This document shows positions 32,604-44,938 of a stretch of 64,000 nt of DNA, piece by piece. The DNA is taken from positions 37,501 to 101,500 of the forward strand of contig MSJI02000732.1 of assembly GCA_001931905.2 (NCBI GenBank). Reading direction: 5' to 3'. How positions within the stretch are numbered: position 1 is the stretch's first letter; every line of letters begins with the position of its first letter. The notes beneath the pieces were generated by a model. That model was not told where the DNA came from, searched no databases, and saw nothing but the letters and a program-made list of their open reading frames with translations. The translations under genes were made by a program, and so were the position numbers. This DNA comes from Cladosporium sp. IMV 00045. Its lineage: Eukaryota > Ascomycota > Dothideomycetes > Cladosporiales > Cladosporiaceae.

Positions 32604-34688
32604 TCAATCCGAATCACCTTCCATCTGGATCACTCTCACCACTGGTCCTTCATAGACCTTCCTGGCATGGAAGATATACATGAGCGATGCAAACCCCATG
32701 AGGCCCACAAACAGGACACAGGCCCAGTTGAAGTTGACTGGCGTCACGTGGTAGGCGTTCGGGAAGAATGACCACACGAAGCACCAGCAGGAGTACGTGA
32801 GAGCGATGACATTGACGGGAAGGCCAGCTCTACCCAGACTCCACCGGCACTTGGGCAGAGGCAGACGGCAAACTCGGCGGTAGGTGACGCAGCCTGCAGC
32901 TATTAGTAGATTCTCTTATCACCAAAAGCGAGTGGCATTATTACCAATGGAGATTAGGTATGTTCCCATCATTGCGTTAGATGCAAGTGAAAGCACTGCA
33001 TTGAAAGCAACGGTGCTGCCAATGTTGATAAGCGACACGATGCACGTAAAGATGGCCGTGGCAACGATGGCATTGGCCGGTACGTGGAAGTGTGGATTGA
33101 CCTGATGAGCCCAGGTGTCAGCTATTCGCGAATATCAGAGTATCGAGCCAGCTACTCACAGTTCCGATCCATCTCGAGAATGGTAGACCGTCATCACGGG
33201 CGAAGGCGAACATCTGACGGGAGCTCGAGGCCAGAGCACTGATGGTGATCATGACCAACAAGATCAAAACGATGCTTACAAATCCTGTCGTTCCGCCAAT
33301 GCTTTTGGTCGCATTCTGGAACACGTAAATGAAAGGGTATCCAGTCTCGCTTTCAAGCGCAGCCTCGACATCTCCAATGCAGAATGCGTACCTATGATCG
33401 ATCAGCCTGTGCCGGGACTTGGAGCACAGCATCAGCAACTTACGTGATCAGTAAGATGAACGTGAATGGCATATTGAACAGGAAAGACACCATCATTGCC
33501 TGTGGCACGACGGTGCCAGCATTGCCGACTTCCTCCGCCATGTGAGCGACGGAATCTTGTCCGAGTACCACGAACATGCTGGAAACCTGCCCAACTAGGA
33601 CAGTGGCTCCGATGCTTGGCCACCCGGCGCCATTGTCAGTAAACTTCAAGAACACCTCGGATGCGGTCTGCTTGGCCGGCGTCATCACCCAGAGGCAAAC
33701 AATAACTGGCACAAAAGCGAAAAAGTGCACGCTGCAGAATATGCCTTCAGCGAGCGGGAGGTGCTTTGCGCAGAAGATGTTGAACGACGACACCGCAATG
33801 ACTGCCACCATCGTCAACAGAGTCCCCTGCCAGCGCTCGGGAGTGTATGCAGCATCATTGATCACGATGAGCGCTTGCACTAATCCCCCCACGATGAAAG
33901 AGTCCACAGCAATGATTGAGAGCCATGAAATTGTCGCGAGCCAGCCTGCAACTTGTCAGCTTCGTGTTGCCTGAGACAACAAATTCTTGTGCGGCCGTCG
34001 TTAAACCAACGATATCTTCGTCATCGAAGGACCTGGAGATACGCCTCGAACTCTCCGGAGTTGCTGCAGCTCGAGAGAGAAGGAAATACTTGGATTGACC
34101 ATCTTCACTCACCGGAAAAGTAGCTCAACAAGCGCTGCGCTGATCTCGGAGCAAATTCGCTTACCCAGTGATATTGTCCACCCGCTGTCTTCAGTGCTCT
34201 ATCGTCAGCATCGCAAAATACGATCGGGAGATCTGTGCAAAAACTCACCGGAGCCATGGAAGCCATCTCTGCAAGCGACAGCACGATGAACGTTTGTCCT
34301 GCATAACACCAAACGAGCGACCAGAACAACCCAGCCAGACCTCCAGCGATCAGGCCTTGCGTATTAGCGCTACATACCGCAGTCAGCATCGACCAGCACT
34401 TCCAAAGACGCACACCTTACGTAAGGTAAATTTCCCAAGTGCCATACACGCAAGTTGCGTATCCGACCGTCGAAATGAAACGAAAGTTTCGTCTACAAAG
34501 AACCCGTCAGTCTCTTCGCCAGCTCAAGTGAGAAACGGCCATACTTGCCTAAGCTCCTGTTTCTTGCCCATTCTCTTCATATCGATCCGGTCGTTCTCGG
34601 TGTACCCTTTCATATCACCGCTCCGCAATTCGTCAGCGACGGTACCGCCAACATGGCGCTCGGTGAATTCAAAGCGCTTGTCGCTCAT
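32604..34688 (-). CDS. APC-family amino-acid/GABA permease
   Basis: Eight exons give 529 residues: 34688-34549, 34492-34421, 34369-34249, 34188-34113, 33945-33444, 33391-33160, 33101-32945 and 32893-32604. After a hydrophilic N-terminus come RNFRFISTVGYATCVYGTWE, TQGLIAGGLAGLFWSLVWCY and AGGQYHWVSEFAP, the signature of fungal GABA/choline-type permeases. The remaining spans (about 12 in all) include GQDSVAHMAEEVGNAG and QMFAFARDDGLPFS. It is a proton-coupled transporter of the plasma or vacuolar membrane; the substrate (GABA, choline or an amino acid) is not settled. The first intron starts with GC in an otherwise perfect donor (AG|GCAAGT). No other border I tried keeps the frame. Confidence 0.9.
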
Positions 34689-36300
34689 TGTACAAGACAC
34701 TGTTGATATCAAGATTTCGAGATGATTACGGTGGAGACAAGACGTTTCTTGTTTAACGAGAGGCGACAATGATGACAACGGTCTTAGAAAAAGTCGCCGA
34801 ATGCAGCGTGATAAAGGCGATGCACGGTACTTGAAGAGGCCTTCCAAAAAAGCACGCTTTCCTGTCTACGGTCTACTACGAACCCCAAACGATACGCCGT
34901 CGTACTATGCACAAGCTCTCATGCTACGACAGCATGGGTAGGTAGCTCTAGATTCAAGTTGACCGTTAAAACTTCAGCTTGGCCGCATGAAAGGGCATTC
35001 ATGCGACTTCCTAATCCTAGATATGCCCACGTTTTCTGCAGGGTCTTCTACAGGCTGATCCTTTATTTTGATCCATACACACCTCTGCCGAAACTGCAAC
35101 AACCCTTGAAATCCGTGTCTCCTCGCGGGCCGCATCCCGCGGCGTTGGCCCTTCGTTGCTTAATCATGCCGTGAAGGAAGCCTCAGTGCGCGGGATGGCT
35201 AAGCAACCTTGCACATTTGCTTCGATATCACGTTATTAACACCAGGGACGTGGTTCAATCGCTAGCAACGCACGCTCATTGGGTCAATGGGCGTTTCCTC
35301 TGACGATCATTACGCCATGCAGATGCTTGTGCAGCTGCACATCACAAGAAACGCGGGATACACTCCAGCGTGAAGATCAACGCCCATCAAGGCGGCGAGG
35401 GTGCCTATAACGATTGGCGTGATTATATTACATGGAATCATGGTGGTGCTAGCCACGCCTAGACCGGCCTTGGAACGTTGCAGTCTACAGATGCGATCTC
35501 TGCGACTTTTTCGTTGGCTTCAAGATCGGGCGGCTGCACAACATCTCCTCATTTGAAGATCCAATCACCGCACCAGTCAACAGAACTTGACGGATACAGT
35601 GCCGCAGACCAGTCAAATTACCAACTACTTCGAACATCAGACCTCGCATTTTCTTCAGATCCCGATTCAGAGTTCTTTGGCTAAGAGGCAATCAGCTGCG
35701 GTGGCTTTGAAACCGGCATGGAAAGATTGTCGGTGACACAGCGTGGGATTTTCAGTACCGCTTGACATCCGACACTCAATGCCAACCTGTCATCAGGCGC
35801 CACAATATAGTCTTGGGCGAAACGCGCCGCCATCAAGACACCGGGGCTTCCGGCTCCTCTCGGCGCTGCAGCCATAGCACAAGGCTTCCTTGTGGCTTCT
35901 TGCATCTGGCGCTACTTGTCGAGCTTGACACGATCCCTGATACGCCACTACCACGGCGCAGGAACGCGTCTCGGAGCTTTTTCAGTGCAGTCGTTGTCAC
36001 ATCATAAGTGGGAAAACATGAACTACGGCGTTGGCAATCCCACGCCTTGCAGCCTCACGCACAGAGTCGCCGTTGAATGCACCTAGTCCTTGCTGTTTGA
36101 GAACACCAAAAGTCTCTGCGCTGGAGAGATCAAGGCAATCATGGCGTCTAAAACATGTCCTATCTTCCGTTTTCAGCGAGTCCTCCGAACTATCTTTGCC
36201 GCCTTATACGATTACGCCTTGTCACTCTCCAGATCCAACTGTTTAAGAATCATCGAAGCATCGAAGTGCACCCTACAGTAAACATCGATAACCTTCAGTC
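34689..36300. other. Divergent spacer between the permease and receptor genes
   Basis: 1.6 kb with only short frames and no recognised domain. It holds two promoters. I see no transposon ends. Confidence 0.5.
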
Positions 36301-37547
36301 ATGACTGGGAACGAACGCATGGCCCCGCTGGTCGTGAACTCGACCTCTCTGGTTGCGATCATTTGGGTTCTGATGGTGCTTGGAATCCGAGTTTATCTTC
36401 GACTCAAGCTCAACGGACCAGTCAGTAATGATGACTACGCGGCCATTCTTGCAACCATCCTGGGAGTTGCGCAATCATCTCTGGTCTTAGTCGGCGTACA
36501 ACTTGGTCTCGGGGGAAGTATTGATCTACAAGATGAAGTTGACAGGCAGAGTATAATGAAGGTCGGTCTCAGCATTCATGCTCGTCTCGACACCCTTTGG
36601 CTGATCGATTATCAGTTTGGCTACATGTCGGCACTGCTCTACCTGTCGGCGACATATGTATCACGAGCATCAAGCTGTTTGCTCTACATACGGCTGACAT
36701 CGACGAGATCGCATCTCTTCGCTGCCTTTGGTGGATTGCTGCTGAGCGTATTCGGAGGTATTGCTTGTGTTCTCACGGTCGCTTTTCAATGCAAGATACC
36801 AAAGCCCTGGGATGGGCAAGATTGTGTAGAAGTTGTGAGTGAATGTCTCTGTCCTAGCTCGAGTGATCTCAATCTGACTGCACCCAGTGGGCGTTGTGGT
36901 GCGCCATCGAGATCTCGGCCATTGCGCTAGAAGTTTCCATATTCGGCATCTCATTGTTACTGGTATGGTCTCTCCGAATGAGGCTCAAGTTGAAGGCAAT
37001 GGTAGTATTTGCATTCTCTGTACGGCTACTGTAAGTCTCTGCTGCTTTCCAACAGAAATCGCGTCTGACATTCATGCTAATCTCACACGACAGCGTCGTC
37101 ATCCCCATAGCCCTCCGACTCAACTACATCCGAAACTCCCACATCTCGTCGGAATCGATCTACACCAGCGTCGCCGTCACAATCATGACGACAATCACCA
37201 CCCACATCGCCATCATGTCCTCAACCCTACCCTGCTTGAAACAATTCCTCGCCATGTTCGAAAGCGGCATGATCGGCGAATACAGCGACGCAACGTATAC
37301 TGGGAGCGGCAAGGGCACGCGAACAGACGAATCACGAACGGTCGAGTCCATCGGACTCTCATCGCTCACGAGCGACGGGAAATCCAGAAAGCGGCCGACG
37401 AACGACCTTCAACTGAGACCGAACCAAGCCATGGGAGACTCCGTGGCAGAGGTCTCAGCTGATGCGAGCAGCACCATCAGTGATCGGAGTAGCGCTGCGA
37501 TCATCAAGAGAACGCAGAAGTGGGAAGTCACGTATGAACGTTGGTGA
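36301..37547 (+). CDS. PTH11-like integral membrane protein (fungal rhodopsin-like domain)
   Basis: Three exons (36301-36834, 36888-37030, 37094-37547) give 376 residues. Seven membrane spans are visible, starting with SLVAIIWVLMVLGIRVYLR and including DDYAAILATILGVAQSSLVL. Further spans are YMSALLYLSATYVSRASSCL, FGGLLLSVFGGIACVLTVAF and SVAVTIMTTITTHIAIMSS. The pattern R-V-Y-x-R-L...DDY after span 1 is typical of the PTH11-like family. Unlike CFEM-PTH11 there is no Cys-rich extracellular domain. The C-tail of about 110 residues is hydrophilic and Ser/Arg-rich. Members are surface receptors in host or substrate sensing; the ligand is unknown. The start ATG follows an AT-rich leader. Confidence 0.85.
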
Positions 37548-37909
37548 GCTATCATCTCAGATTGAGGCGGTTCTCTGTAAGTAGATGAAGCGCTGGAGTC
37601 TGGAAAGATCGGCGTTGGGATATGGCGGTACACTTCTTTCGGTCTTCGTAATAAATGCTTATTTAGAATTTCAGAAGGCGTCTCATGTTCAGCTGTGACA
37701 ATGGAATTTTGTAGCTTCCTTCTAGGCTCCAAAGAAAAAACCCATGAGTCGTAACATCGTCTCGTTCGTACTCTCTACATAAAGCTGTAAACCCCAACCG
37801 TTGATCCCACTCACATAACAACTCATTCCTTTCAGCATCTGCTAATATTTTTGATACTGATTTGTCCGCAACCACAACGCTCATGTTCTCATGTTCTCGC
37901 AACCCACCC
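37548..37909. other. Convergent 3' spacer
   Basis: Non-coding 3' region between the PTH11-like gene and the small membrane-protein gene. Confidence 0.5.
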
Positions 37910-38573
37910 TCACTCCAGATTGACCGCCACCGACCTACGACTACGAATGAACCTAGGCAACCAAACCACCGCAGCAACGAGCAACACCAACCCGGCAACA
38001 CTAACAATCGCGACGCCAGCAATTCTCCCAGGCGTGAAGAAATCGACCTTCTCCGGATCTCCACCCCTGATCTCGAACCAATTCGTGCGCGCTGTATCAT
38101 CAGACGCAGGCGTCTCAGACATACCGTCAATCACAATGGCGTACAACCTAGAATGCGCAGAAGACACCTCAATACTCACGATGGGAATCCCCCACGAGTG
38201 CACCAACTAGCTCCTTACCTACTGGGCGGAACATATGGTACAAACCAATCGAACTCGCCCTGGAATCCCGACACGGTCTCGTTGCGGGCGATTCAGTCCA
38301 TGACTCTCAAGCTCCCTTCGTCATAGCAGACGAGGGTGAGGCTGAAACTCGCCTGTTTGGGATACCGTTAGAGACCATGTGTCTGACCATGTGGGCTTCA
38401 AAGCATCGAGGAGGAATCTTACGTACCTCCGCATACGTCGTCGTCCGACTGATGTTTTGCGTTTCGGCAGCCAGCACGACTTGCGGCAGGTCTTTGACCG
38501 TTGTGATCGCGAGGGCGAGGGCCGAGAAGAGGCAAGCTGCCAGAAGTGTAAAGACGGAGTTCAGGGATCTCAT
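37910..38573 (-). pseudogene. Small secreted/type I membrane protein, interrupted by one in-frame TGA
   Basis: Three exons (38573-38427, 38352-38219, 38147-37910) join in phase to 173 codons. Exon 1 has a signal peptide (NSVFTLLAACLFSALALA). Exon 2 reads ASFSLTLVCYDEGSLRVMD, then TGA (38295-38293), then IARNETVSGFQGEFDWFVPY. Exon 3 reads LYAIVIDGMSE and ends with a membrane span (VAIVSVAGLVLLVAAVVWLP) and a short basic tail (RFIRSRRS). Introns have good borders (gtacgt...acag, gtaagg...tctag). The protein-like reading on both sides of the stop suggests a single nonsense change or a base error, not random frame. Without it this would be a 172-residue single-pass protein with a small ectodomain, family unknown. 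As it stands, translation ends after 68 residues. Confidence 0.6.
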
Positions 38574-39142
38574 ATTGATATGCGTTTGGACCAGAATGAA
38601 TGAAGAGCGTTTGTTCGTTGAAATGATTGTAGGTTTGATGGGACGATCGGAATGTCGCTGGTGTTTGGGGAAATATCCAATGCCAAAGTCGCAACGTTTT
38701 GATTTCCTTTCATACACTTTCTTCGAAGCATTATCTTCTGCTGCCTCCGAAGCCGATATATTAGTTAACTGGCAAAACTTGATGTTTCTTCTCGCTTATG
38801 CATAACAAAGCCGGAACGAATCGCTTAGTGGCGTGTTGCACGGCAACGGAACTCTGCTGTCTATGTGATGGCGCTTGGAGTGCATATCGTGTACGATTCA
38901 ATTGATTGTGATGCGTGGGCAGAGAGGGGTTTTGTGATGCCATTGATGGTTTTTGTCGGAAAACCCCCCCAATGCTGGCAGAATGGGGCCAAAGTAAAGC
39001 GAATTTGTTGAAGCTAAGAGCAAGCAGCCAAGGAGTAGCCATCTATTCATACAGTAAAACATTCTCACCGCATAGGTGGTTTGGCAGAGCAAACAAGAGC
39101 CAAGCACAGAAAAGAACACCCCTTCTCCGTCCCAGCAAAATC
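38574..39142. other. Spacer between the small membrane-protein gene and MSH6 3' end
   Basis: Non-coding. It carries the promoter of the leftward small gene and the MSH6 3' region. Confidence 0.5.
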
Positions 39143-42100
39143 CTACAACGCAGCGATCCCCTTCCTCAAAACCTCCAAACTCCTATCCGTGACAAAAGCA
39201 TCCCCGTCATCACCATCGCCGCCCTTCAGCAACCAACTAACATCACTCAGCAAGCCCAGCGGCAACCAAGTAGTCTCCTTGGCGCGCTCCAAGCTCTCCT
39301 TGATCCTGCCCGTGTGCTCCCAGCTCTTGGCGGCCTCCTCGGCCCTCGCGATGACCTTGTCGGGAATGCCGCACATGGCCGCGCAGTGCATGCCGTAGCT
39401 GCCTTCCGCCACGCCGGCCTCGAGTTTGTACAGGAAGGTCACTTCGCGGGCGTCGGGCTCGACGCGCACGGCCATGCGCTTGGCGGCAATCTCGGGGTGG
39501 TGCATGAACTCCGTGGCGAGGGAGTGGTAGTGCGTAGCGAAGTAGCCGAGTGCGCCGATGTGGGTGGCGACGTGGTGGAGGACCGCTTGCGCGACCGCAA
39601 CGCCGTCGTAACTGCTTGTTCCGCGACCCAGCTCGTCTAAGATGACGAGTGAGCGGGGAGTGGCTTCTGACAGGATCTTCTTGGTCTCAGACAGCTCGAC
39701 CATGAACGTACTCTGGCCGGCGAAGATGTTGTCGTGGGCCCCGAGACGGGACATGATGCGATCCACTGGAGTCATACGGGCGGCTTCGCAAGGCACGTAG
39801 CAGCCGATTTGTGCGAGGATAACAGCAACGCATGTCATGCGCAAGACTGTACTTTTACCAGCAGCGTTGGCGCCAGTAAGGAGGTCCATAGAAGGAGACT
39901 CGCCACCCAAAGCAATATCGTTGGGGATGAACGTGGTTGTGGTCTCGATACAGGGGTGGCGAAGCTCTGCAAATTCCAGAACGCTACGCGCATTCTCATC
40001 TTCGATGAACTCAGGTCTGCAGGATGGCACACCGAGTGCAGTGGAAGCTTTTGCAAGCGAGATCAAGCAATCAAGCTGGGCAACGATCTTGATGGCAGCC
40101 AGCCAGATTGCATAATCGACATCAAAGCGAGCAAAGAAGCGACCAGCCAGTTGCTTCACGGTCTGGGCATGCATCTCTTGCGCTTCTTTCAGGTCTTGAA
40201 CGAGATCCTCAAGCTCTGGCGAGTACCAGCGCTTGCACTGCTTGGTAGCTGACATTTGTTTCCAGTCTCGAGGGATTGTGCCCTTGACTTTGATAGGAAC
40301 TTCGAGCTGGTAGATTTCTTTGCCGTTATCGGTGTACTTGATAGCAGAAGAACCAAGCTCTTTGCGATATTGAACCAGCAGCTTGTCCATCGATTTCAGA
40401 ATGTTGTCGATACGTTCTTGACTCTCATCGAAGTCTTGCTCAACGCCGGGCTGGGGTATGAACAATCCTTCGTCTTTGGCCTTTGACCGATCGAAAGCAT
40501 CTTTCCAATGTTCAAGGGCGCCAGCCAGATCGGGCATAGCAGAGATGAGCTGTCCGAGCACACCCTCGCCAGAGCCGAAAGAGCTTAACATAGACATGGT
40601 ATACTCGATCTGTTCGAAGCCCTCGAGAACTTTGACGAAGTCTTGGGGTCTGCACCTGCCAGCGTGCACTCGAGAGATTAGACGCTCAAGATCAGGAAGA
40701 CGCGCCAAAGACGCTGTGAATCGATCCATAATCGTGCCATCAGCGTTAAGAGCATCAATTGCGTCGAAGCGCTGGTTGATTTTTCTAGGATCTGCTAGCG
40801 GGTGACAGACCCATTGACGAAGCATGCGCTTGCCGAAAGGACTGATGCAACGGTTGAGCATGGTGAAGAGTGTTCCATCGGTGCTACCGTCGAATGTGTT
40901 CGCAAAAATCTCGAGGTTGATCAAGCTTTGGCCGTCCAGTACCAAGCTAGAGGCCTTGCGAATCGGATCGTACCAGTTGAAATTGGCAAGAGTGATAAGG
41001 TCGCGTTCGATCATGAGAGTCTTGAGGTACCAGATGAGAGCACCTAATGCGGAAAACACATTCTCCTTCTCCTTGGCTTCTTGCAATACAGTTGGCCAGG
41101 AGGTAACATTGTCTTCGACAGATTTGTCGAAGTAGCCTTCACCATCGATGGTCATTCGAGTCTTGTCCGCTGTCAGGAATTCTTTGTCGGGTTTGAGGTA
41201 ATTCCAGATGGTGGTTGCGGGGGTGTTGTTCTTCAAGATGCGCAGTGCCTTTGAGGATACGCAGCTCTTCTCAAGGAGAAGCTCCCCAGGTCTCGTCTGT
41301 GCCACGAAAGTCTCAAATCGTGTCATGTCCGCGTCGTCGGTGAAATCAGTCAGATGAAATTGCGCAGTGGCGGTGTCCACAAAGGCGATGCCAAAGCAAG
41401 GCTTGCCGTCTCTCTCCGTTTCCTTGATGGCCGCACAGTATGTTGCCATGTCATCTTGCAGCATTCCGCCATCCACCAAGGTTCCCGACGTGAGAACTGT
41501 GGAGAGCTCTCTGCGGATGATCTTGTCTTCTTTCTTGCCTTTCAGATCTCGCTCGCGCATGTCCTTGCCAAGTGCTGTTTCCATTTGATCCACACGAGCG
41601 ATCTTGTAGCCTTTGGCAACAAATTGATTTGCCCAGTGATCAAGACTTGCCTCAGGCACGCCGACCATGCGCATGTTGACGCGATCGGTGAGTTTGAGAT
41701 CGAAAAGTTGGTGGCCGATGGTGGCATCCTTCTCGTACAGCTCGTAGAATTTGCCCTTCTTGAAGAACACGATAGTGTCCCAAAACTTCTGCTTGATTTC
41801 CCAATATTGCTTCTCAAAAGGTGAGAACTTTTGCCATGCGAGCGGTGGGATGAAAAGCGTTCTTGGGTCGTAATCAGGGTGATCCATGGGATTGCGGTCG
41901 GCATCGAGGATATGAGCCAACCATGGGTATCGCTTTTCGGGCTCAGTGACGTGTGCCTTCTGTTTCTTTTGATTTGCTGAGGATTCGCTTCGCTTAGCTT
42001 GAGCAGGCTTTCTCGGCTCGCTTGATACCGGTGCGTCTGGGTCGAACTTCCACTGCTGAGCGGTGGAAGCGGCAGGGATCTCTTCGCTGTCTTCCCTGAT

Positions 42101-42908
42101 TGGAGAGGGCGGTTTGCTCAAAGCCTTGCCAGATGACGAAGCCGATGACTTCTTAGGCCGACGCGGCTTCACATCATCTTCGTCATCCTCGGACGCAATG
42201 AAGTCGTCCATGTCATCTAGTTTCATACGTCAGCATACGGCGTGCAGCATACGGGTGGTATTCGATGCAGTGCAGGATGTAGAGGATACTACCGTCTCGC
42301 AAATGCCTCGGACCAGCTGATGGAATTAGCTCACCATCGTCGTTCTCCATTGCCGCCTGCGTCGCTTCGTCCATGCCGAACTCGTCATCTGATTCTTCTC
42401 TGGTAGAAACACGCCTCCTCTTTGCAGCTCTCCCGTTGCCAGAGAGTGGCTTGAATACATCCTCCTCCTCGTCATCATCAGATTCGACGTAACTGACCTT
42501 CTTTTTCGCCTTGCGGATTGGACTGGACGGGAGTGCATCTGGAGTTTCTTCTCAGCAAGTCAGTCACTTGCTTGGAATGCTGTATTTACTCAATCTCTCA
42601 CCATTCTCTTTGTTCCTGCCATTGGTTACAGGACTGCTTGGTGCGGGTTGTGGACTTGAAGATGGGACAGGAAGGCTGCTTGGGACAGGTGTAGCACCAG
42701 CGCTGGACTGCGGCTCTTTTGGTGCACGATCGAACGTCGGGGCCTTTGTTGGTAGAGGAGAAGCACTCGACGGGGTCGGCCCAGGAGTTCTCTTGAAGAA
42801 CCCAGCAATACTTTGTTGCTTTCCACCAGATTTCTGTGTTGATCCACCGCTTTTCTTGGGTGCCGTGCGAGGCGTGGCAATCTCGTTGCCCTCGATTCCA
42901 CGAGCCAT
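39143..42908 (-). CDS. MSH6: DNA mismatch repair protein MSH6
   Basis: Three exons (42908-42602, 42538-42335, 42216-39143) give 1194 residues, normal for fungal MSH6. A PCNA-binding PIP box (QQSIAGFF, 31-38) opens the protein, followed by an acidic, Lys/Arg-patched linker. The mismatch-binding domain has the Phe-x-Glu-type motif in KGKFYELYEKDA. The ATPase has Walker A TGANAAGKST near 950, Walker B VILDELGRGTSSYDG, and ATHYHSLATEF. MSH6 pairs with MSH2 as MutS-alpha and recognises base mismatches and small loops in the nucleus after replication. It shares a 329-base divergent promoter with the folylpolyglutamate synthase gene. Confidence 0.97.
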
Positions 42909-43237
42909 GGTCTAGAAATGCTATGCGAGGGCAATGTTGCGATGAAGGTGACAGAAATGAAGGTTGATTGTTCGAGGATGTCTCAAAAGTACATCTGAAC
43001 GTAGACGGAAACACGGCTTTAGATTGCAACGCGCCTCGCGTCACAGCGTGTTGACTGCAAGGGTCCATTCAATCGGCCGAGCTGGGAAGTTCGGTCCCGA
43101 GGTCGGCACGGACAATCGCCCGCCCTACGCAGTTTGCTTGCCTTCGTCATGTCGTGCAGCAGTCTACCATCAATATTGCTACCACATGTCCCTGAACAAT
43201 GGCACTTATCATCATGAACTAATCTAGTGCTGTGTCA
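42909..43237. promoter_or_regulatory. Bidirectional promoter region, MSH6 / folylpolyglutamate synthase
   Basis: 329 bases separate two divergent ATGs. I see no TATA box and no other gene. Confidence 0.5.
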
Positions 43238-44879
43238 ATGTTGATATCGCACGCATTCCGACGTGCGACTTCACCTCTACAGAAGCACATATCACATTAT
43301 AGCAGCATGGCGCGCGACTACAATGCCGCCGTCGCGGCGTTGAATACGCTGCAGAGCAACTTCTCGATTGTCGATGCGATTAGAAAATCAGGCAAGGGCA
43401 TGAACCAGAATGCTATTCCGGAGATGATCGAATGGGTTAAGAAGACTGGCTATGAGGTGTGAGTTATGTCGATTCTACCCCATGCAGATCGCTAATATTG
43501 GATAGCCTGCCGACTTCGACCAGCTGAACCCCATTCACATTGCTGGCACCAAAGGCAAAGGGAGTACCTCCTCCTTCATCTCATCGATCCTGGCCCAGTA
43601 TTTGCCTTCAAAGGCTAGCATCCATGCAGAAAGGTTGCCCACGAGCGTTGGGCTGTACACCAGCCCGCATCTTCGTTTCGTCAGAGAACGTATCCAGATC
43701 AACAACCAGCCTTTGTCCGAGGAAGCGTTCGCGAAATATTTCTTCGAAGTCTGGGATCGCCTGGAGGAGTCTGCGGCCAAGGCCGGCCACCATGATCCCA
43801 AGAGCACAGAGACCAAGCCAGTGTACTTCCGTTTCCTGACTCTGATGGCACTGCACTCCTACATGCAGGAGAAGGTCGGAACCGCAGTGCTGGAGTGCGG
43901 TATCGGGGGCGAGTACGACAGCACTAACATCCTGGTCAAGCCGTCAGCTACTGGCGTTACGAGCCTAGGTATCGACCATACCGCCATGCTTGGCGACACC
44001 ATTGAGAGCATTGCCTGGCACAAAGCTGGCGTCTTCAAGGAAAGCGTTCCCGCTTTCACAGCACCGCAGCCTCCGTCGGCACTCAAAGTCTTACACGAAC
44101 GAGCCCAGGAAAGGAAGACCGAGTTACTTGAGGTTCCTCAGTACACCGCTCTCGACAAGATCAAGCTCGGCCTCCATGGTGATTTCCAGAAGACCAACGC
44201 ATCAGTCGCTATTGCTGTCTGCGCATCGCATCTGCAGAAGCTGGGTTACTCCGGCCTACCTGACCCCCGCGAAAAGGACACAAAGCTGCCACAGGAGTTC
44301 ATTGCCGGTCTTGAGAACGTCAAGCTCGGTGGACGCTGTGAAGTCAGGCCGGATAGACGCCAGAAGGACCTCGCCTGGTACATTGACGGCGGCCACACTC
44401 TGGAGAGTATCGAAATGGCGGCCTCCTGGTTCGCCTCTGAGGCATCGCAGTCGCAAGCGGCTGCCACAAGCAAGACGCGCATCCTCATCTTCAACCAGCA
44501 AACGAGAGACGCGGCGTTACTCGCACGCAAGCTGCACGACACCCTCGCCACCGCTTTGAACGACACCCACCCCTTCAAGCACGCCATCTTCTGCACCAAC
44601 ACGACCTACAAAGACGCAGGGTTCAAAGCCGATCTCGTGTCCATCAACACCAACAAGAGCGATGTCGACACGCTGAAGGTTCAGAAAGAGCTCGCCGGCT
44701 CATGGGACAGCATCGACCCCAACGCCACTGTCCACGTTCTCTCCACAATCGAGGAAGCCATCTCTAAGGCAAGAGAACTGGCGCCCAACGACCAAGTCGA
44801 AGTGCTCGTGACCGGCAGCTTGCATCTCGTCGGCGGCGTGATTGAGGTCTTGGAAAGTGAAGGTGAAACCTCGCAATAG
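43238..44879 (+). CDS. MET7: Folylpolyglutamate synthase
   Basis: Two exons (43238-43456, 43506-44879) give 530 residues. The P-loop is IHIAGTKGKGS (about 83-93). GLYTSPHLRFVRERIQIN, VLECGIGGEYDSTN, SLGIDHTAMLGDTIESIAWHK and LAWYIDGGHTLESI are all family signatures. The enzyme adds glutamate tails to folates, retaining them in cytosol and mitochondria and supporting methionine, purine and thymidylate synthesis. The first 23 residues are basic and Ser/His-rich, like a presequence. Met24 (43307) would give a cytosolic form, so dual targeting by two starts is plausible. The intron uses donor gtgtga, since the better-looking gtgagt two bases on breaks the frame. Confidence 0.95.
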
Positions 44880-44938
44880 ACTCTGCCATGTAATAAAATA
44901 TACACCGAAAAAACAAGAATTCTATCTGCGGGAACGGG

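Noticed and set aside
37094..37462. An alternative frame over the last exon of the PTH11-like gene.
   Set aside because: His/Pro/Arg-rich shadow; the chosen frame contains the last membrane span.
38219..38295. A 45-base intron (gtcatg...ttccag) that would remove the TGA in the small membrane-protein gene.
   Set aside because: The donor is weak and the only branch-like site lies about 10 bases from it, too close. The removed part reads like protein.
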